This document shows, piece by piece, positions 1 to 7,949 of a stretch of 64,000 nt of DNA; position 1 is the stretch's first letter, and each line of letters starts with the position of its first letter. Where the stretch lies: the NCBI RefSeq assembly GCF_900103125.1, contig NZ_FNJV01000003.1, positions 806,001-870,000 of the forward strand, written 5' to 3'. Both the position numbers and the translations under genes were made by a program. Below the pieces are notes generated by a model. That model made no database searches. It was not told the origin of the DNA and saw only the letters and a program-made list of their open reading frames with translations. The stretch is from Mucilaginibacter sp. OK268. Lineage in GTDB: Bacteria; Bacteroidota; Bacteroidia; Sphingobacteriales; Sphingobacteriaceae.

Positions 1-156
1 AACAAAAACTTAAATGTGTTAACAAAATATTTACTTCAGGTATTTTGAATTAAAAATTTTTAATGCATGTTTACAGCATAAAAACCAATTATAACTAAGG
101 CCGAAACAATTCGGCGAAAATGAGGTTAACAATTATTAAAAACAAAAGAACTTATC

Positions 157-372
157 ATGGCAACAGAAAAAGGAAGCGGCATTACCGCGTATTCAGTAAA
201 AACCAAAACTAAAAATGTACCTATGATCGATCCTGTTATCGACATAAAATCAGGAAGGTACATTGCAACGGGAAAAGATAGCGCAGGTAACAAAATGGCC
301 GCTATTATGGGAAAAGCAACTGCCGAAGAGCATATCAAAAACGGTAACGCCAAAAAAGGCACTGGCTGGTAA
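157..372 (+). CDS. small hypothetical protein, 71 aa
   Basis: I do not recognise a function. The product is a short, basic, Lys/Gly-rich soluble protein with no signal peptide, membrane segment or cysteine. It carries a KTKTKN stretch near residues 16-21 and ends GNAKKGTGW. The ATG is preceded by a long AT-rich leader, which contains a small hairpin (GCCGAA/TTCGGC, 100-115), and the stop is followed at once by a strong intrinsic terminator, so the gene is probably transcribed alone. Having its own leader and terminator argues for a real gene despite the size. A nucleic-acid-binding or structural role would suit the charge, but that is a guess. Confidence 0.72.
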   Translation: MATEKGSGITAYSVKTKTKNVPMIDPVIDIKSGRYIATGKDSAGNKMAAIMGKATAEEHIKNGNAKKGTGW

Positions 373-380
373 ATAGCACA

Positions 381-418
381 ATAAAACCCCAGGCATCTAT
401 TGATACCCGGGGTTTTAT
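381..418 (+). terminator. intrinsic terminator after the 71-aa gene
   Basis: A perfect 10-bp stem (ATAAAACCCC / GGGGTTTTAT) with possible further pairing inside the loop, starting 8 bases after the stop codon and ending in a T-rich run. The A-rich left arm means it could also act on the other strand. Confidence 0.85.
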
Positions 419-607
419 TTTATATCATATCTCCCCTCTTCTCTTAGTTTTCATTTTAGCCGGTCTTCTACCGGTATTATCACATAATCTTCAAGCTAAA
501 ATTTATTTGCCAGGCGCTAGTTAACCGTGTGGTTTTTACGCATTTCGGGTACTTTTACGCAAAAAAAATGGGTGAAAACACCTATTTCTCTTCAGTTTCA
601 TTTGTTT

Positions 608-615
608 TATTTTTG
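608..615 (+). promoter_or_regulatory. candidate -7 element TATTTTTG
   Basis: Exact match to the Bacteroidota -7 consensus TAnnTTTG, 31 bases before the ATG of the 97-aa gene. No good -33 TTTG is visible at the usual distance, so confidence is limited. Confidence 0.4.
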
Positions 616-646
616 TAACACCTGTTAATTAAAAACGAATGAGCCG

Positions 647-940
647 ATGTCTGTACGTATTCTTTGTATAAAAACCGATGCCAAGCTGCACAAAAACCCT
701 TATGTAGCCATAGATTCATTAGAATGGGTAAATGAACGCATTAATGTAAAAGGGGTTACCGAGAGAGCAAAACTTTATGATTGGATAAAGGACGCCGACG
801 GGGAAGCTTATGTTATTGACGAGTATGGCAATAAAACTACGCTGATCCCCGCGCTTTGCCCGGATGGTAATAAATATGTTAAAACCGTGTCTGACGAGTC
901 GAAGCCAGATTATTTATTGACATTACCTCAAACCGCATAA
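647..940 (+). CDS. DUF3892-like small protein, 97 aa
   Basis: A small soluble protein without signal peptide. The C-terminal part, with DGNKYVKT followed about ten residues later by a LP-containing end, resembles the closing motif of DUF3892 proteins (GxKYLRT...NLxxLP), and the beginning VRILCIKT fits the first strand of that family. Function of the family is unknown. The gene has its own candidate promoter and ends 16 bases from the convergent CYTH gene, with no terminator visible between them. The family assignment is from memory of the motif and is moderately secure; no enzymatic residue stands out. Confidence 0.68.
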   Translation: MSVRILCIKTDAKLHKNPYVAIDSLEWVNERINVKGVTERAKLYDWIKDADGEAYVIDEYGNKTTLIPALCPDGNKYVKTVSDESKPDYLLTLPQTA

Positions 941-956
941 GTTTTATATTAAATAC

Positions 957-1430
957 CTACACGTTCCAGGTGTTAAACGGCTCTATCGATAAAGCCGAGT
1001 TGTAGTATTTTTTGTCGCCGGTAACCTCAACGGTGATCCATTGGGGTAACTTAAATGTTTCAGCCTCGTCTTCCAGTTCAATTTCCGCTACCAGCAAGCC
1101 CTGGTTTTCGCCTAAAAAATCATCTACCTCCCAAACTTTACCTTCATAGCTAATACAATAACGGATCTTTTCAAGCTCTGATACAGCAAAATTGTTTAGC
1201 AGCTCTACACCTTCGTTAACCGGGATGGTATATTCATACTCCAACCGACTTATCCCTTTTGTTTTTCCTTTAATGGTTATATAACCATGTTCGTCCGTGA
1301 CACGCACACGGATAGTTTTGATATCGTCGCTCAGAATATATCCCTGGCGGTAGTGTTTACCTTCGGGTTTATTCAAAATCCGCCACTGTTCATGATCAAC
1401 CAGGAACTTACGTTCAATTTCAATAGCCAT
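957..1430 (-). CDS. CYTH domain protein (triphosphate tunnel metalloenzyme)
   Basis: A member of the CYTH/triphosphate tunnel metalloenzyme superfamily, probably an inorganic triphosphatase acting in the cytoplasm. The signature ExExK is at E4-I-E6-R-K8, followed by RVR (about residues 41-43), TIKGKT (52-57) and RLEYEY (61-66), which supply the basic and acidic residues lining the tunnel; an ExEL motif lies near residue 115. The length of 157 residues fits the short bacterial single-domain type such as the Clostridium thermocellum and Nitrosomonas enzymes. It lies 56 bases downstream of the O-methyltransferase gene on the same strand and may be cotranscribed. Some relatives were named adenylate cyclase; the short form favours triphosphatase. 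Confidence 0.88.
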   Translation of the reverse strand: MAIEIERKFLVDHEQWRILNKPEGKHYRQGYILSDDIKTIRVRVTDEHGYITIKGKTKGISRLEYEYTIPVNEGVELLNNFAVSELEKIRYCISYEGKVWEVDDFLGENQGLLVAEIELEDEAETFKLPQWITVEVTGDKKYYNSALSIEPFNTWNV

Positions 1431-1486
1431 ATTTTTTATACCTGTGCGGCAAAGATAGGAATGAAAGCAACAAAATTTTGGTCTTG

Positions 1487-2071
1487 TTACACCTGTTTCT
1501 TAACCGCTATCACTATCCCCGTAGCCCAGCATTGTTTGGTGAGTACCAGGTCAGTCCGTTTTTCCAGATCTTCAACTAATTTTATAGCTTTTTCATGATG
1601 GCCACCGGGCCAGTTAGGTTGGGGTAGCATATCATCAATAATATATAAACCACCGGGATTAAGCATGGCTATAGCTTCGTCAAGCAACAGGTACTTACCA
1701 TGCCAGGTATCGGCAAAAATATAATCGAACTTTAAATGCTCGTTTTGCTCAAACCAATCAGCACCATCTATGCAAACCAGTTCCAATCGGTCATCACCAC
1801 CCAAAAACTGAGCGGCTATAGCTAAAAAACGGGCATCATTATCAATAGAAATAAGAGAAGAAGAGGCATCCATTCCATCCAATATCCAGGAAGTTGACAG
1901 CCCAGTACCCGTGCCCAGCTCCAGGAATTTACCACCCGGCTTTGAAACGGCCAGCGTTTTTAATAAAGAACAGGTTAAGGCATCAGAAGCCATGGTAAAA
2001 CCCGACTCGATAGTGGCTTTATCAATATCATTATACGACTGAGGATAGGGCTGTTTTATTTCCTGGTTCAT
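1487..2071 (-). CDS. class I SAM-dependent O-methyltransferase-like protein
   Basis: A 194-residue cytoplasmic methyltransferase of the Rossmann type. The SAM-binding glycine loop is ELGTGTG at residues 51-57, the acidic residue ending strand 2 is in SIDND (about 75-79), and an FADTWHGKY stretch near 115-123 matches the metal/SAM region of the catechol O-methyltransferase-like (Methyltransf_24) group. PGGLYIIDDM near 138-147 is the usual strand 5 motif. The substrate cannot be told from sequence. It begins at an ATG preceded by an AT-rich gap and lies upstream of the CYTH gene on the same strand. Confidence 0.85.
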   Translation of the reverse strand: MNQEIKQPYPQSYNDIDKATIESGFTMASDALTCSLLKTLAVSKPGGKFLELGTGTGLSTSWILDGMDASSSLISIDNDARFLAIAAQFLGGDDRLELVCIDGADWFEQNEHLKFDYIFADTWHGKYLLLDEAIAMLNPGGLYIIDDMLPQPNWPGGHHEKAIKLVEDLEKRTDLVLTKQCWATGIVIAVKKQV

Positions 2072-2225
2072 GAGATCTTGTTTTAAATTATGATTGTTTG
2101 GGTTACAAGTATAGTTAACAAAATCATAATTTAAAATACCATATAATATAATTTATACTAAAAACCAATTCGGTATTTAGATTCATCAATTATAAAAACT
2201 TTCTTTATAATCAACCTGAAAGACT

Positions 2226-3470
2226 TTATTTTATTGAATAGGAATGCAAAGCTCCGTTAGCCAGGTTAAGGCAAAGCAGCTGCTGCATGGGATAATTGAA
2301 TTTACCTTCGGGTGAGCCCATGAAAAATAGCTTACTCCCATCTGGGTGTTTGTAAAGAAAACCGATATCCTCATAACCTGTGTTGGCCTGCCAGATAACC
2401 TTACCATCGGACTGCAAGGCGGTAAGCAATATCGGCGCGGTGTTCTCCATAGATGCCTTGTGCATCACAATCAGCCCCCCGTTATTTAAGCGGATGGTGG
2501 CATGTATATTATTATAACTGTTGACAAATAGCCGATAGGTTTCACTATTAGCAAGCGAATCAATGGGCCGCCGATAATTTTGATGCGAATCGATTAAAAA
2601 ACCACCGTATATATAAACAGCATCATTTAATTTTTTCCAGTCGCCGCTAAGCTTGTCGGCAGGGTGGCTATATACAGATCTTCTTACCGATTTTTCTGAA
2701 CTTCGGTGTTGTACTCCTTCCATTAAATTATTGGCCTGTAACAACTGTACTTCTTTCTCATCCAGCAAAGCCAGGCTTTGTTTACCATCGTCATAGGCCT
2801 GTGTCATCAAACTATTATAAGAGGGCTGATTTTTTGATTTAAAATACCGGTCGGGATTGTTCAAATTGATAACATCTGTTTTTAAGGTAAGACCATTAAT
2901 GGCATAAAAAAGGCCATCCGTACCTTTAAACAAGACGGATTGTAAGGAGTCATTATAGGTATATTTGATATCGCTATCGTTGTATGATGATAGTTCTTCT
3001 TTACTCATTTTATCCTTAAGGGTTTCAAAATGATCATTTTGTGCTATCACCTCCCCTGTTTGTTTATCGATCACATACAACTCATTCCGCAGGAAAAATA
3101 AATATTTAGAAGACTGACCCAATAATGCCGCATGGCCAAAATCCTGGTCGCGGTTGTTTTTAGCATCAAGCTTTGCTCTCCATAATCTTTTGCCGCTTTC
3201 TACATCAATAGCTTCGGCATATCGGTTGTTGTCGGTATAGGTTTCTGTTGCTCCTGATTCATGGGTTACCACGGTAGCCATTACCGTATGTCCATTCGCG
3301 GTATAAAATAAGGCATCGGCCTGAGCATAGGTTGCTGCTCCACTATTGATGGCACTGACCACGCCTAAAATAATAGCAATTACGATCAATACAGGTAGCA
3401 GAAAAAGCAATACAAGTCGCCAGTAATTACGCTGAGATGGCAGCGCGCCAGGGAAATTGTGTTGTTGCAT
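2226..3470 (-). CDS. membrane-anchored PQQ-like beta-propeller protein (PA2928-like)
   Basis: A 414-residue protein with one N-terminal membrane segment (about residues 16-38, rich in Leu/Val/Ile) and a large outer part. The outer part has repeats typical of quinoprotein-like propellers: AIDVESGKRLWRA, LYVIDKQTGEV, LFYAINGLTLKT and GKVIWQANTG. This pattern resembles what databases call the PA2928 family, as far as I recall. No enzyme residues or cysteine pairs were recognised. I chose the ATG encoding MQQHNF instead of an upstream GTG, because the GTG would add 19 residues ahead of the short cytoplasmic tail. It probably faces the periplasm; role unknown. Confidence 0.7.
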   Translation of the reverse strand: MQQHNFPGALPSQRNYWRLVLLFLLPVLIVIAIILGVVSAINSGAATYAQADALFYTANGHTVMATVVTHESGATETYTDNNRYAEAIDVESGKRLWRAKLDAKNNRDQDFGHAALLGQSSKYLFFLRNELYVIDKQTGEVIAQNDHFETLKDKMSKEELSSYNDSDIKYTYNDSLQSVLFKGTDGLFYAINGLTLKTDVINLNNPDRYFKSKNQPSYNSLMTQAYDDGKQSLALLDEKEVQLLQANNLMEGVQHRSSEKSVRRSVYSHPADKLSGDWKKLNDAVYIYGGFLIDSHQNYRRPIDSLANSETYRLFVNSYNNIHATIRLNNGGLIVMHKASMENTAPILLTALQSDGKVIWQANTGYEDIGFLYKHPDGSKLFFMGSPEGKFNYPMQQLLCLNLANGALHSYSIK

Positions 3471-3571
3471 AAGGTAGTTTAACCAAAAACACGATGGCTT
3501 TCGATTTGTTTGACCTCTCAGCAGCACGGGTTAAAGCCGCATAACGCCATATACGTTCTGCGGCACGCCGT

Positions 3572-4987
3572 TTATTTTTTATTAAATGAGGGCAGGATAT
3601 ATTTACTGATCAGCTCATCAGAGGGCGATTTGGAGTTATAATTTCCACCGGTTATAGCAACAACCAGGTCCTGATCCGGGAAAACATATATTTTTTGACC
3701 GCCATTGCCTTGTGCAGCTTTTCCGTAATACCTAACAGCACCATCGGCATCCAGGTACTTTAACCACCACAGGTAGCCATAATCAACCCCTTGCACTACG
3801 GAGTGCTTTTGGAACGATTCCATTACCCAATCGGCAGGGATGATCTGTTTATTATTCCAAACGCCTTTGTTGAGGTACAACAATCCAAACTTGGCCATAT
3901 CGCGCGGGTGCAGATAGATCTGGCAGTACTCATTAATGTTTGATCTATCAGGTTTAAAATTCCATTTATAACCGGTAATACCCAGCGGACCAAAAAGGTT
4001 CTTTTGGCCAAATTCCGGAAGCCCAATGTGGGTAGCTTTTTCAATAATGCGACCGATGGTAATGGGGTTGCCGGAACAATATCTTCCATCGTTACCCGGT
4101 TTATCAATCATCGGCAGGTCAAGGGTAAATTTAACCCAGTCGTCAGATGCATCCATCGCTTCCTCGCCGCCTTCCGATTTGGGGTTACTCACATCGCAAT
4201 CCAAACCGCTTTGATTAGCCAGCATATTTTCAACAGTGATGGTTTTCTTGATATCGGTGTTATTGGCCAGGTTATATTCGGGAAAGTAGGAAACCACCCG
4301 CTCGTTCTTACTCTTGATAAACCCCTGATGTATAGCAATACCGGTAAGCGCCGATACCATACTTTTGGTAGCCGAACGCATCTCCTGCAAACTGTCTTTG
4401 GTATACTCGTAAAAATACTCTTCAAATACCAGCTTGCCGCCTTTTATAATTAAAACACTATGCACATTGGGATATTTACCGCGTACAATCTTGTTCATCA
4501 TTTTATCGAGCAAAGCGGTATCCAAACCAACAGCCCTTGCATCACCGGGCTGCAAACCATCTTTAAATTTGGCAGGCATGGCATATTTATACTGATAGGT
4601 TTTAACGTCGGCCCCTAATTTAGGATACCACATTTTTGGTGAAAATGAAACACTCCGGGTAATGAGCTTATTCGTGTCGTTACCTTTGGTATAGCCAATA
4701 ATCTGATTTGACGCATTTCTTAAAAAAGTGATCTTATTTTTGCCAATATCCAAAAAAATATCTTTACCGGAAGCTTTTAAAGGGTATACGCTTAGTTTAA
4801 TAATGGCAACCAAACAGGTATCAACCGGCGAGGCCGCAATCTGTAATTTATCTTCTTTTCCATATTCATAAACACCTTCATACTCTTTTAGTTGTTGATA
4901 GGTTATTTTATAAGACCGTTGTGCAAACGAATAGCTGGCGGCTAATAAAAATATCAGTGCGAATAAGGTAATCTTCAGATTTCTCAT
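3572..4987 (-). CDS. serine hydrolase, beta-lactamase (class C/esterase) family
   Basis: A secreted serine hydrolase of 471 residues. Residues 1-22 are a signal peptide ending SYSFAQ. Residues 25-125 form an extra N-terminal domain. The hydrolase domain follows, with the nucleophile motif SATK (S205-x-x-K208), a YCS motif (Y303) replacing the usual YxN, and a late GNGGQKIYVFP motif in place of KTG. This is the layout of class C beta-lactamase-like esterases and D-amino-acid peptidases, not of true antibiotic-inactivating AmpC. It most likely acts in the periplasm on an ester or peptide that cannot be named. Its start is a single ATG with a clear signal peptide. Confidence 0.87.
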   Translation of the reverse strand: MRNLKITLFALIFLLAASYSFAQRSYKITYQQLKEYEGVYEYGKEDKLQIAASPVDTCLVAIIKLSVYPLKASGKDIFLDIGKNKITFLRNASNQIIGYTKGNDTNKLITRSVSFSPKMWYPKLGADVKTYQYKYAMPAKFKDGLQPGDARAVGLDTALLDKMMNKIVRGKYPNVHSVLIIKGGKLVFEEYFYEYTKDSLQEMRSATKSMVSALTGIAIHQGFIKSKNERVVSYFPEYNLANNTDIKKTITVENMLANQSGLDCDVSNPKSEGGEEAMDASDDWVKFTLDLPMIDKPGNDGRYCSGNPITIGRIIEKATHIGLPEFGQKNLFGPLGITGYKWNFKPDRSNINEYCQIYLHPRDMAKFGLLYLNKGVWNNKQIIPADWVMESFQKHSVVQGVDYGYLWWLKYLDADGAVRYYGKAAQGNGGQKIYVFPDQDLVVAITGGNYNSKSPSDELISKYILPSFNKK

Positions 4988-5070
4988 TGTTCAGGTTTTG
5001 TATCAATAACGCAATCTAAACCAATTTATATTACAATTTATCAGGATACTAAAAATAATATTGGTAATAC

Positions 5071-6018
5071 TTAATCCTTTAACCAAACCACCTTTTGTTC
5101 GCTCTGATGCTCTTTTCCAATAATATCACGGTATAATTCGGGTCTCCTGGCCTTGATGTAACGATAACCTCCTGCCAGTGTTAATTTATCGGCTTGGATA
5201 TCAGCAATGGCAATTTCATTATCCAGCGAGGTGCATTCCGCTATAACATCACCATAGGGGTCAATAACCATGGAACAGCCGTTTTTAAGCTGATCATCGT
5301 CCATACCTATGGGGTTGGCAAAAATGGCGTATATCGCATTATCATAGGCCCGGGCAGGTAACCATTTCATGAGCCAGGCCCTGCCTTTAAGTCCGTTGAA
5401 CTCTTCGCGTAGCCGTTTGGCGTTGCCGGCTTTATCCTTCCATAGTTCTGCATCAACAAAACCGGCACCCGGGCGGGTAGATGGTGTACACATGGTTACA
5501 TGAGGCATAAAAATAATATCGGCACCCAACAATTTGGTAGCCCTTACATTTTCAATAACATTATTATCATAACAGATCAGGATGCCGCATTTCCACCCTA
5601 AAATTTCAAAAACGGTATAGTTGGTACCCGACTGTAAATGGGGGTTGATGAACGGATGCAGTTTGCGATGTTTGGCAACCAGGCCATTTTTATCTACGCA
5701 CACGTAGGGTTTATATAAGTTACCATCTTCATCCTTTTCAAACAGTCCGGTCAGTATAATAATATCAAATTCCCGGGCATAAGCGGTAAGCGCCGAGATA
5801 CTTTCTCCCCCGGGAACCACCTCTGCCAGGTCAAGCATTTGCTGTTTATCCAGGTGCCTGGCAAAAGTATAGCCCGTAATTGAACATTCATGAAAAGCGA
5901 TAACATCAGCTCCCTGCTGTGCCGCCTTTTGCGATAATTGTTTAATAACAGATAGATTATAGGCTTTGTCGCCGCTTTTATGCTCAAACTGAGCGGTCGC
6001 TATTTTCAAGTTTTTCAT
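5071..6018 (-). CDS. carbon-nitrogen hydrolase (nitrilase superfamily)
   Basis: A cytoplasmic amidase-like enzyme of 315 residues. The catalytic triad is visible: Glu44 in AFHECSITGY, Lys119 in KHRKLHPF, and Cys149 in GILICYDN. Substrate is likely an amide or carbamoyl compound such as an N-carbamoyl amine or acid; no closer assignment is safe. The start is taken as the ATG before KNLKIATAQ, because a good -7 element (TAGCTTTG) lies just upstream and would exclude the longer reading. An AraC-family gene is 79 bases upstream on the same strand, which suggests a regulator-enzyme pair, though the nitrilase also seems to have its own promoter. Confidence 0.85.
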   Translation of the reverse strand: MKNLKIATAQFEHKSGDKAYNLSVIKQLSQKAAQQGADVIAFHECSITGYTFARHLDKQQMLDLAEVVPGGESISALTAYAREFDIIILTGLFEKDEDGNLYKPYVCVDKNGLVAKHRKLHPFINPHLQSGTNYTVFEILGWKCGILICYDNNVIENVRATKLLGADIIFMPHVTMCTPSTRPGAGFVDAELWKDKAGNAKRLREEFNGLKGRAWLMKWLPARAYDNAIYAIFANPIGMDDDQLKNGCSMVIDPYGDVIAECTSLDNEIAIADIQADKLTLAGGYRYIKARRPELYRDIIGKEHQSEQKVVWLKD

Positions 6019-6039
6019 ATGCTTAGTATTAATATACAG

Positions 6040-6047
6040 CAAAGCTA
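6040..6047 (-). promoter_or_regulatory. candidate -7 element TAGCTTTG for the nitrilase gene
   Basis: Exact TAnnTTTG match on the minus strand, 21 bases before the chosen ATG. It favours the shorter protein start. No convincing -33 element was seen. Confidence 0.4.
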
Positions 6048-6097
6048 AACCCACGCCTAAAGGTTACCTTGTAAAAAACCGACAATTGTGAAAAGCG

Positions 6098-6901
6098 CTA
6101 AACCTGCATAAAATTAATAGCCAGCAGGTTGTTTGTTTTATAGGCAGATGGGGTTATGCCAATGTTCCTCTTAAAATAGTTGTTGAGATGCGCCTGGTCA
6201 TAATAACCACTCTGGTAAGCAGCATCTGCAATTTTTGTACCTGGTGAACTATTTTGCAAGCTTTTTAAAAAGTATTGCAGCTTCACAATGGCTGTGAAGC
6301 GCTTCGGACTTATCCCGATGTATTCGTTAAACCGGCGTTCGAGCTGCTTTTCGGTTATGGGTAAAACATTTAGCAAATGCGATACGGATATGTTTCCTTT
6401 ATGGTTCTCTATCAGTTTTAAAGCTCCGGTAAGTATTTTATCAGGGTACAGAACATCAGCCAGCTTTTTGAATACAAAATTTTCGATATGTTCAATTTTG
6501 TTTTTGATATCAGTTTCATTCAAAACCCGGTCTTCCAGGTCTTCGGCATCACTTTTAAAAAGTTCGTTTAGTTTGATCAGGCTGTCATTTAATTCAACAG
6601 AGGCTATGCCAGATAAGGCATACAGGGCATAAGGCTGAAATACAACTACCAATATATCTAGTTCCCCGGTTGATGCCAGGTCCTTGTATTGCGTTAGCTG
6701 TCCGTAAACAAAGCTGCGCGGATGAACATAGGTTTCCGGCCGATGCATGGCATATTCTATCAACGGTGCTTTAAAATAGAACACCATCCCAGGGTTTCCG
6801 TCAGAAAACAAACGATAATTTAACTGCTTGCCGCAGTTATTTTCCAGTATTAAATAGTGCTTAATAATATGAGCAAGATGTGGCGATGGGGGTATTTGCA
6901 T
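6098..6901 (-). CDS. AraC family transcriptional regulator (DUF6597-type sensor part)
   Basis: A 267-residue regulator. The N-terminal half (about 1-130) begins MQIPPSPHLAHIIKHYLILE and lacks a classic cupin motif; it resembles the DUF6597 sensor module found in Bacteroidota AraC proteins. The C-terminal double helix-turn-helix occupies about 165-260: the second helix pair is in IADAAYQSGYYDQAHLNNYF and is followed by the conserved G(I)TPSAYK. It lies upstream of the nitrilase gene on the same strand and may control it or itself. The ligand is unknown. Confidence 0.88.
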   Translation of the reverse strand: MQIPPSPHLAHIIKHYLILENNCGKQLNYRLFSDGNPGMVFYFKAPLIEYAMHRPETYVHPRSFVYGQLTQYKDLASTGELDILVVVFQPYALYALSGIASVELNDSLIKLNELFKSDAEDLEDRVLNETDIKNKIEHIENFVFKKLADVLYPDKILTGALKLIENHKGNISVSHLLNVLPITEKQLERRFNEYIGISPKRFTAIVKLQYFLKSLQNSSPGTKIADAAYQSGYYDQAHLNNYFKRNIGITPSAYKTNNLLAINFMQV

Positions 6902-7048
6902 AATAAGCCTGATAACATAGTAAAGTTACAGTTTTTAATATAATTGGGGCGACACAACGATACCCATAACAATTATATAATATTCAAAAACCATACGAAT
7001 TAAATATCTTAGGCATCATAAAATGTCAAACCTGCTATACAACATCTT

Positions 7049-7633
7049 ATGAAGATTAAACTTATCATTTTTGCGCTTGTGTTATTAAGTACACAGGCTT
7101 ATTCCCAGTCAAAAAACAGTATATCCATATTTTATGGTGTTGCCGCCAATAATGTGAACATCCATGGCGACATTGGCGATTATGGATACAAGTCAAAAAG
7201 CAGCACCATTATAGGTTTCGGTTACACCCATAATTTAACCAACTCCTTTGCGCTGGAAACCGGCCTGCAATACTCCAGCAATAAACTAATATTAAGCTAT
7301 ATTGTTCCTGACAGGGGCGAGATCCTGAGTCCTGGCAGAGCTAAACTAATCACGGTACCAATCTACGGTAAATACAGTTTTTTAAAATATCTGTATGTTA
7401 ATGCCGGCCTCCTCGTCGACTTTGATTTTGGTGCCGATAATGATACCGGGATAAACGACCAAAAAGGCATCGGCGCTGAGATTGGTGTTGGTGGTAAATA
7501 TGATTTTGGCAAAGTAACTGTTTTTATCAACCCATTTTTACTGGAACATCGCTTAATTGGCTTTAAAAACTATGGCCGAACCAATAGTATAGAAAACGCG
7601 GGTGTAAAGTTTGGCGTTGGGTATAATTTTTAG
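7049..7633 (+). CDS. outer-membrane beta-barrel protein, PorT-like
   Basis: A 194-residue exported protein. Residues 1-19 form a signal peptide ending TQAYSQ. The mature part alternates hydrophobic and polar residues with many Gly and aromatic residues (for example GFGYTHNLTN, FALETGLQYS, YLYVNAGLLVDF, GVKFGVGYNF), and it ends in an aromatic Phe, as outer-membrane barrel strands do. About eight strands are likely (OMP_b-brl_2/PorT-like). It stands alone between a divergently oriented AraC gene and a repeat-containing gap. Function is unknown. Confidence 0.8.
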   Translation: MKIKLIIFALVLLSTQAYSQSKNSISIFYGVAANNVNIHGDIGDYGYKSKSSTIIGFGYTHNLTNSFALETGLQYSSNKLILSYIVPDRGEILSPGRAKLITVPIYGKYSFLKYLYVNAGLLVDFDFGADNDTGINDQKGIGAEIGVGGKYDFGKVTVFINPFLLEHRLIGFKNYGRTNSIENAGVKFGVGYNF

Positions 7634-7648
7634 CGCGGAGAAGTTGAG

Positions 7649-7708
7649 GAGACGCATGTGATGCGTCTCTACATTTATTTTTTGTAGAGGCACATTACAT
7701 GTGTCTCA
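7649..7708. repeat. double-hairpin palindromic repeat, family A copy 1
   Basis: Two adjacent hairpins: GAGACGCAT-GTG-ATGCGTCTC, then a spacer containing TTTATTTTTTGTAGA, then an imperfect GAGGCACAT-TAC-ATGTGTCTC. A second copy in inverted orientation lies at 11274-11333. It starts 16 bases after a stop codon, so it could also work as a transcript 3' end. Confidence 0.85.
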
Positions 7709-7949
7709 CAGATATCCAATAAGTAACAATGATGTTATGATGCCCCCCTATGCAACATATTGGTTATAACTTTCCGTTGATATTGGAAAAAGCTATAGTT
7801 TTGTCTGTTGCGCATGACAAAAAACGGATAGTCATAGCATCATTCAAATTTACCCCGATTGTAAAAAAATGTTAAATGACAGACCTGTTCGGCACGCTGC
7901 AACCCTAAATGTTTATATTAGCCCCTGTTAGCCGCTTTATATTATATTA
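7709..7949. other. gap without a gene, upstream of the MG2 gene
   Basis: With the family A repeat this makes a gap of over 300 bases. No convincing reading frame or RNA gene was seen. The last part, AT-rich with TTTATATTATATTAATG, must hold the promoter of the next gene, but no exact TAnnTTTG element was found. Confidence 0.5.

Noticed and set aside
4004..4453. A 149-residue frame on the plus strand
   Set aside because: It lies antisense inside the beta-lactamase-family gene, which has a full set of motifs and a signal peptide; a shadow frame.
3572..4987. A beta-lactam resistance gene
   Set aside because: The YCS and GQ motifs and the extra N-terminal domain fit class C-like esterases and peptidases better than AmpC.
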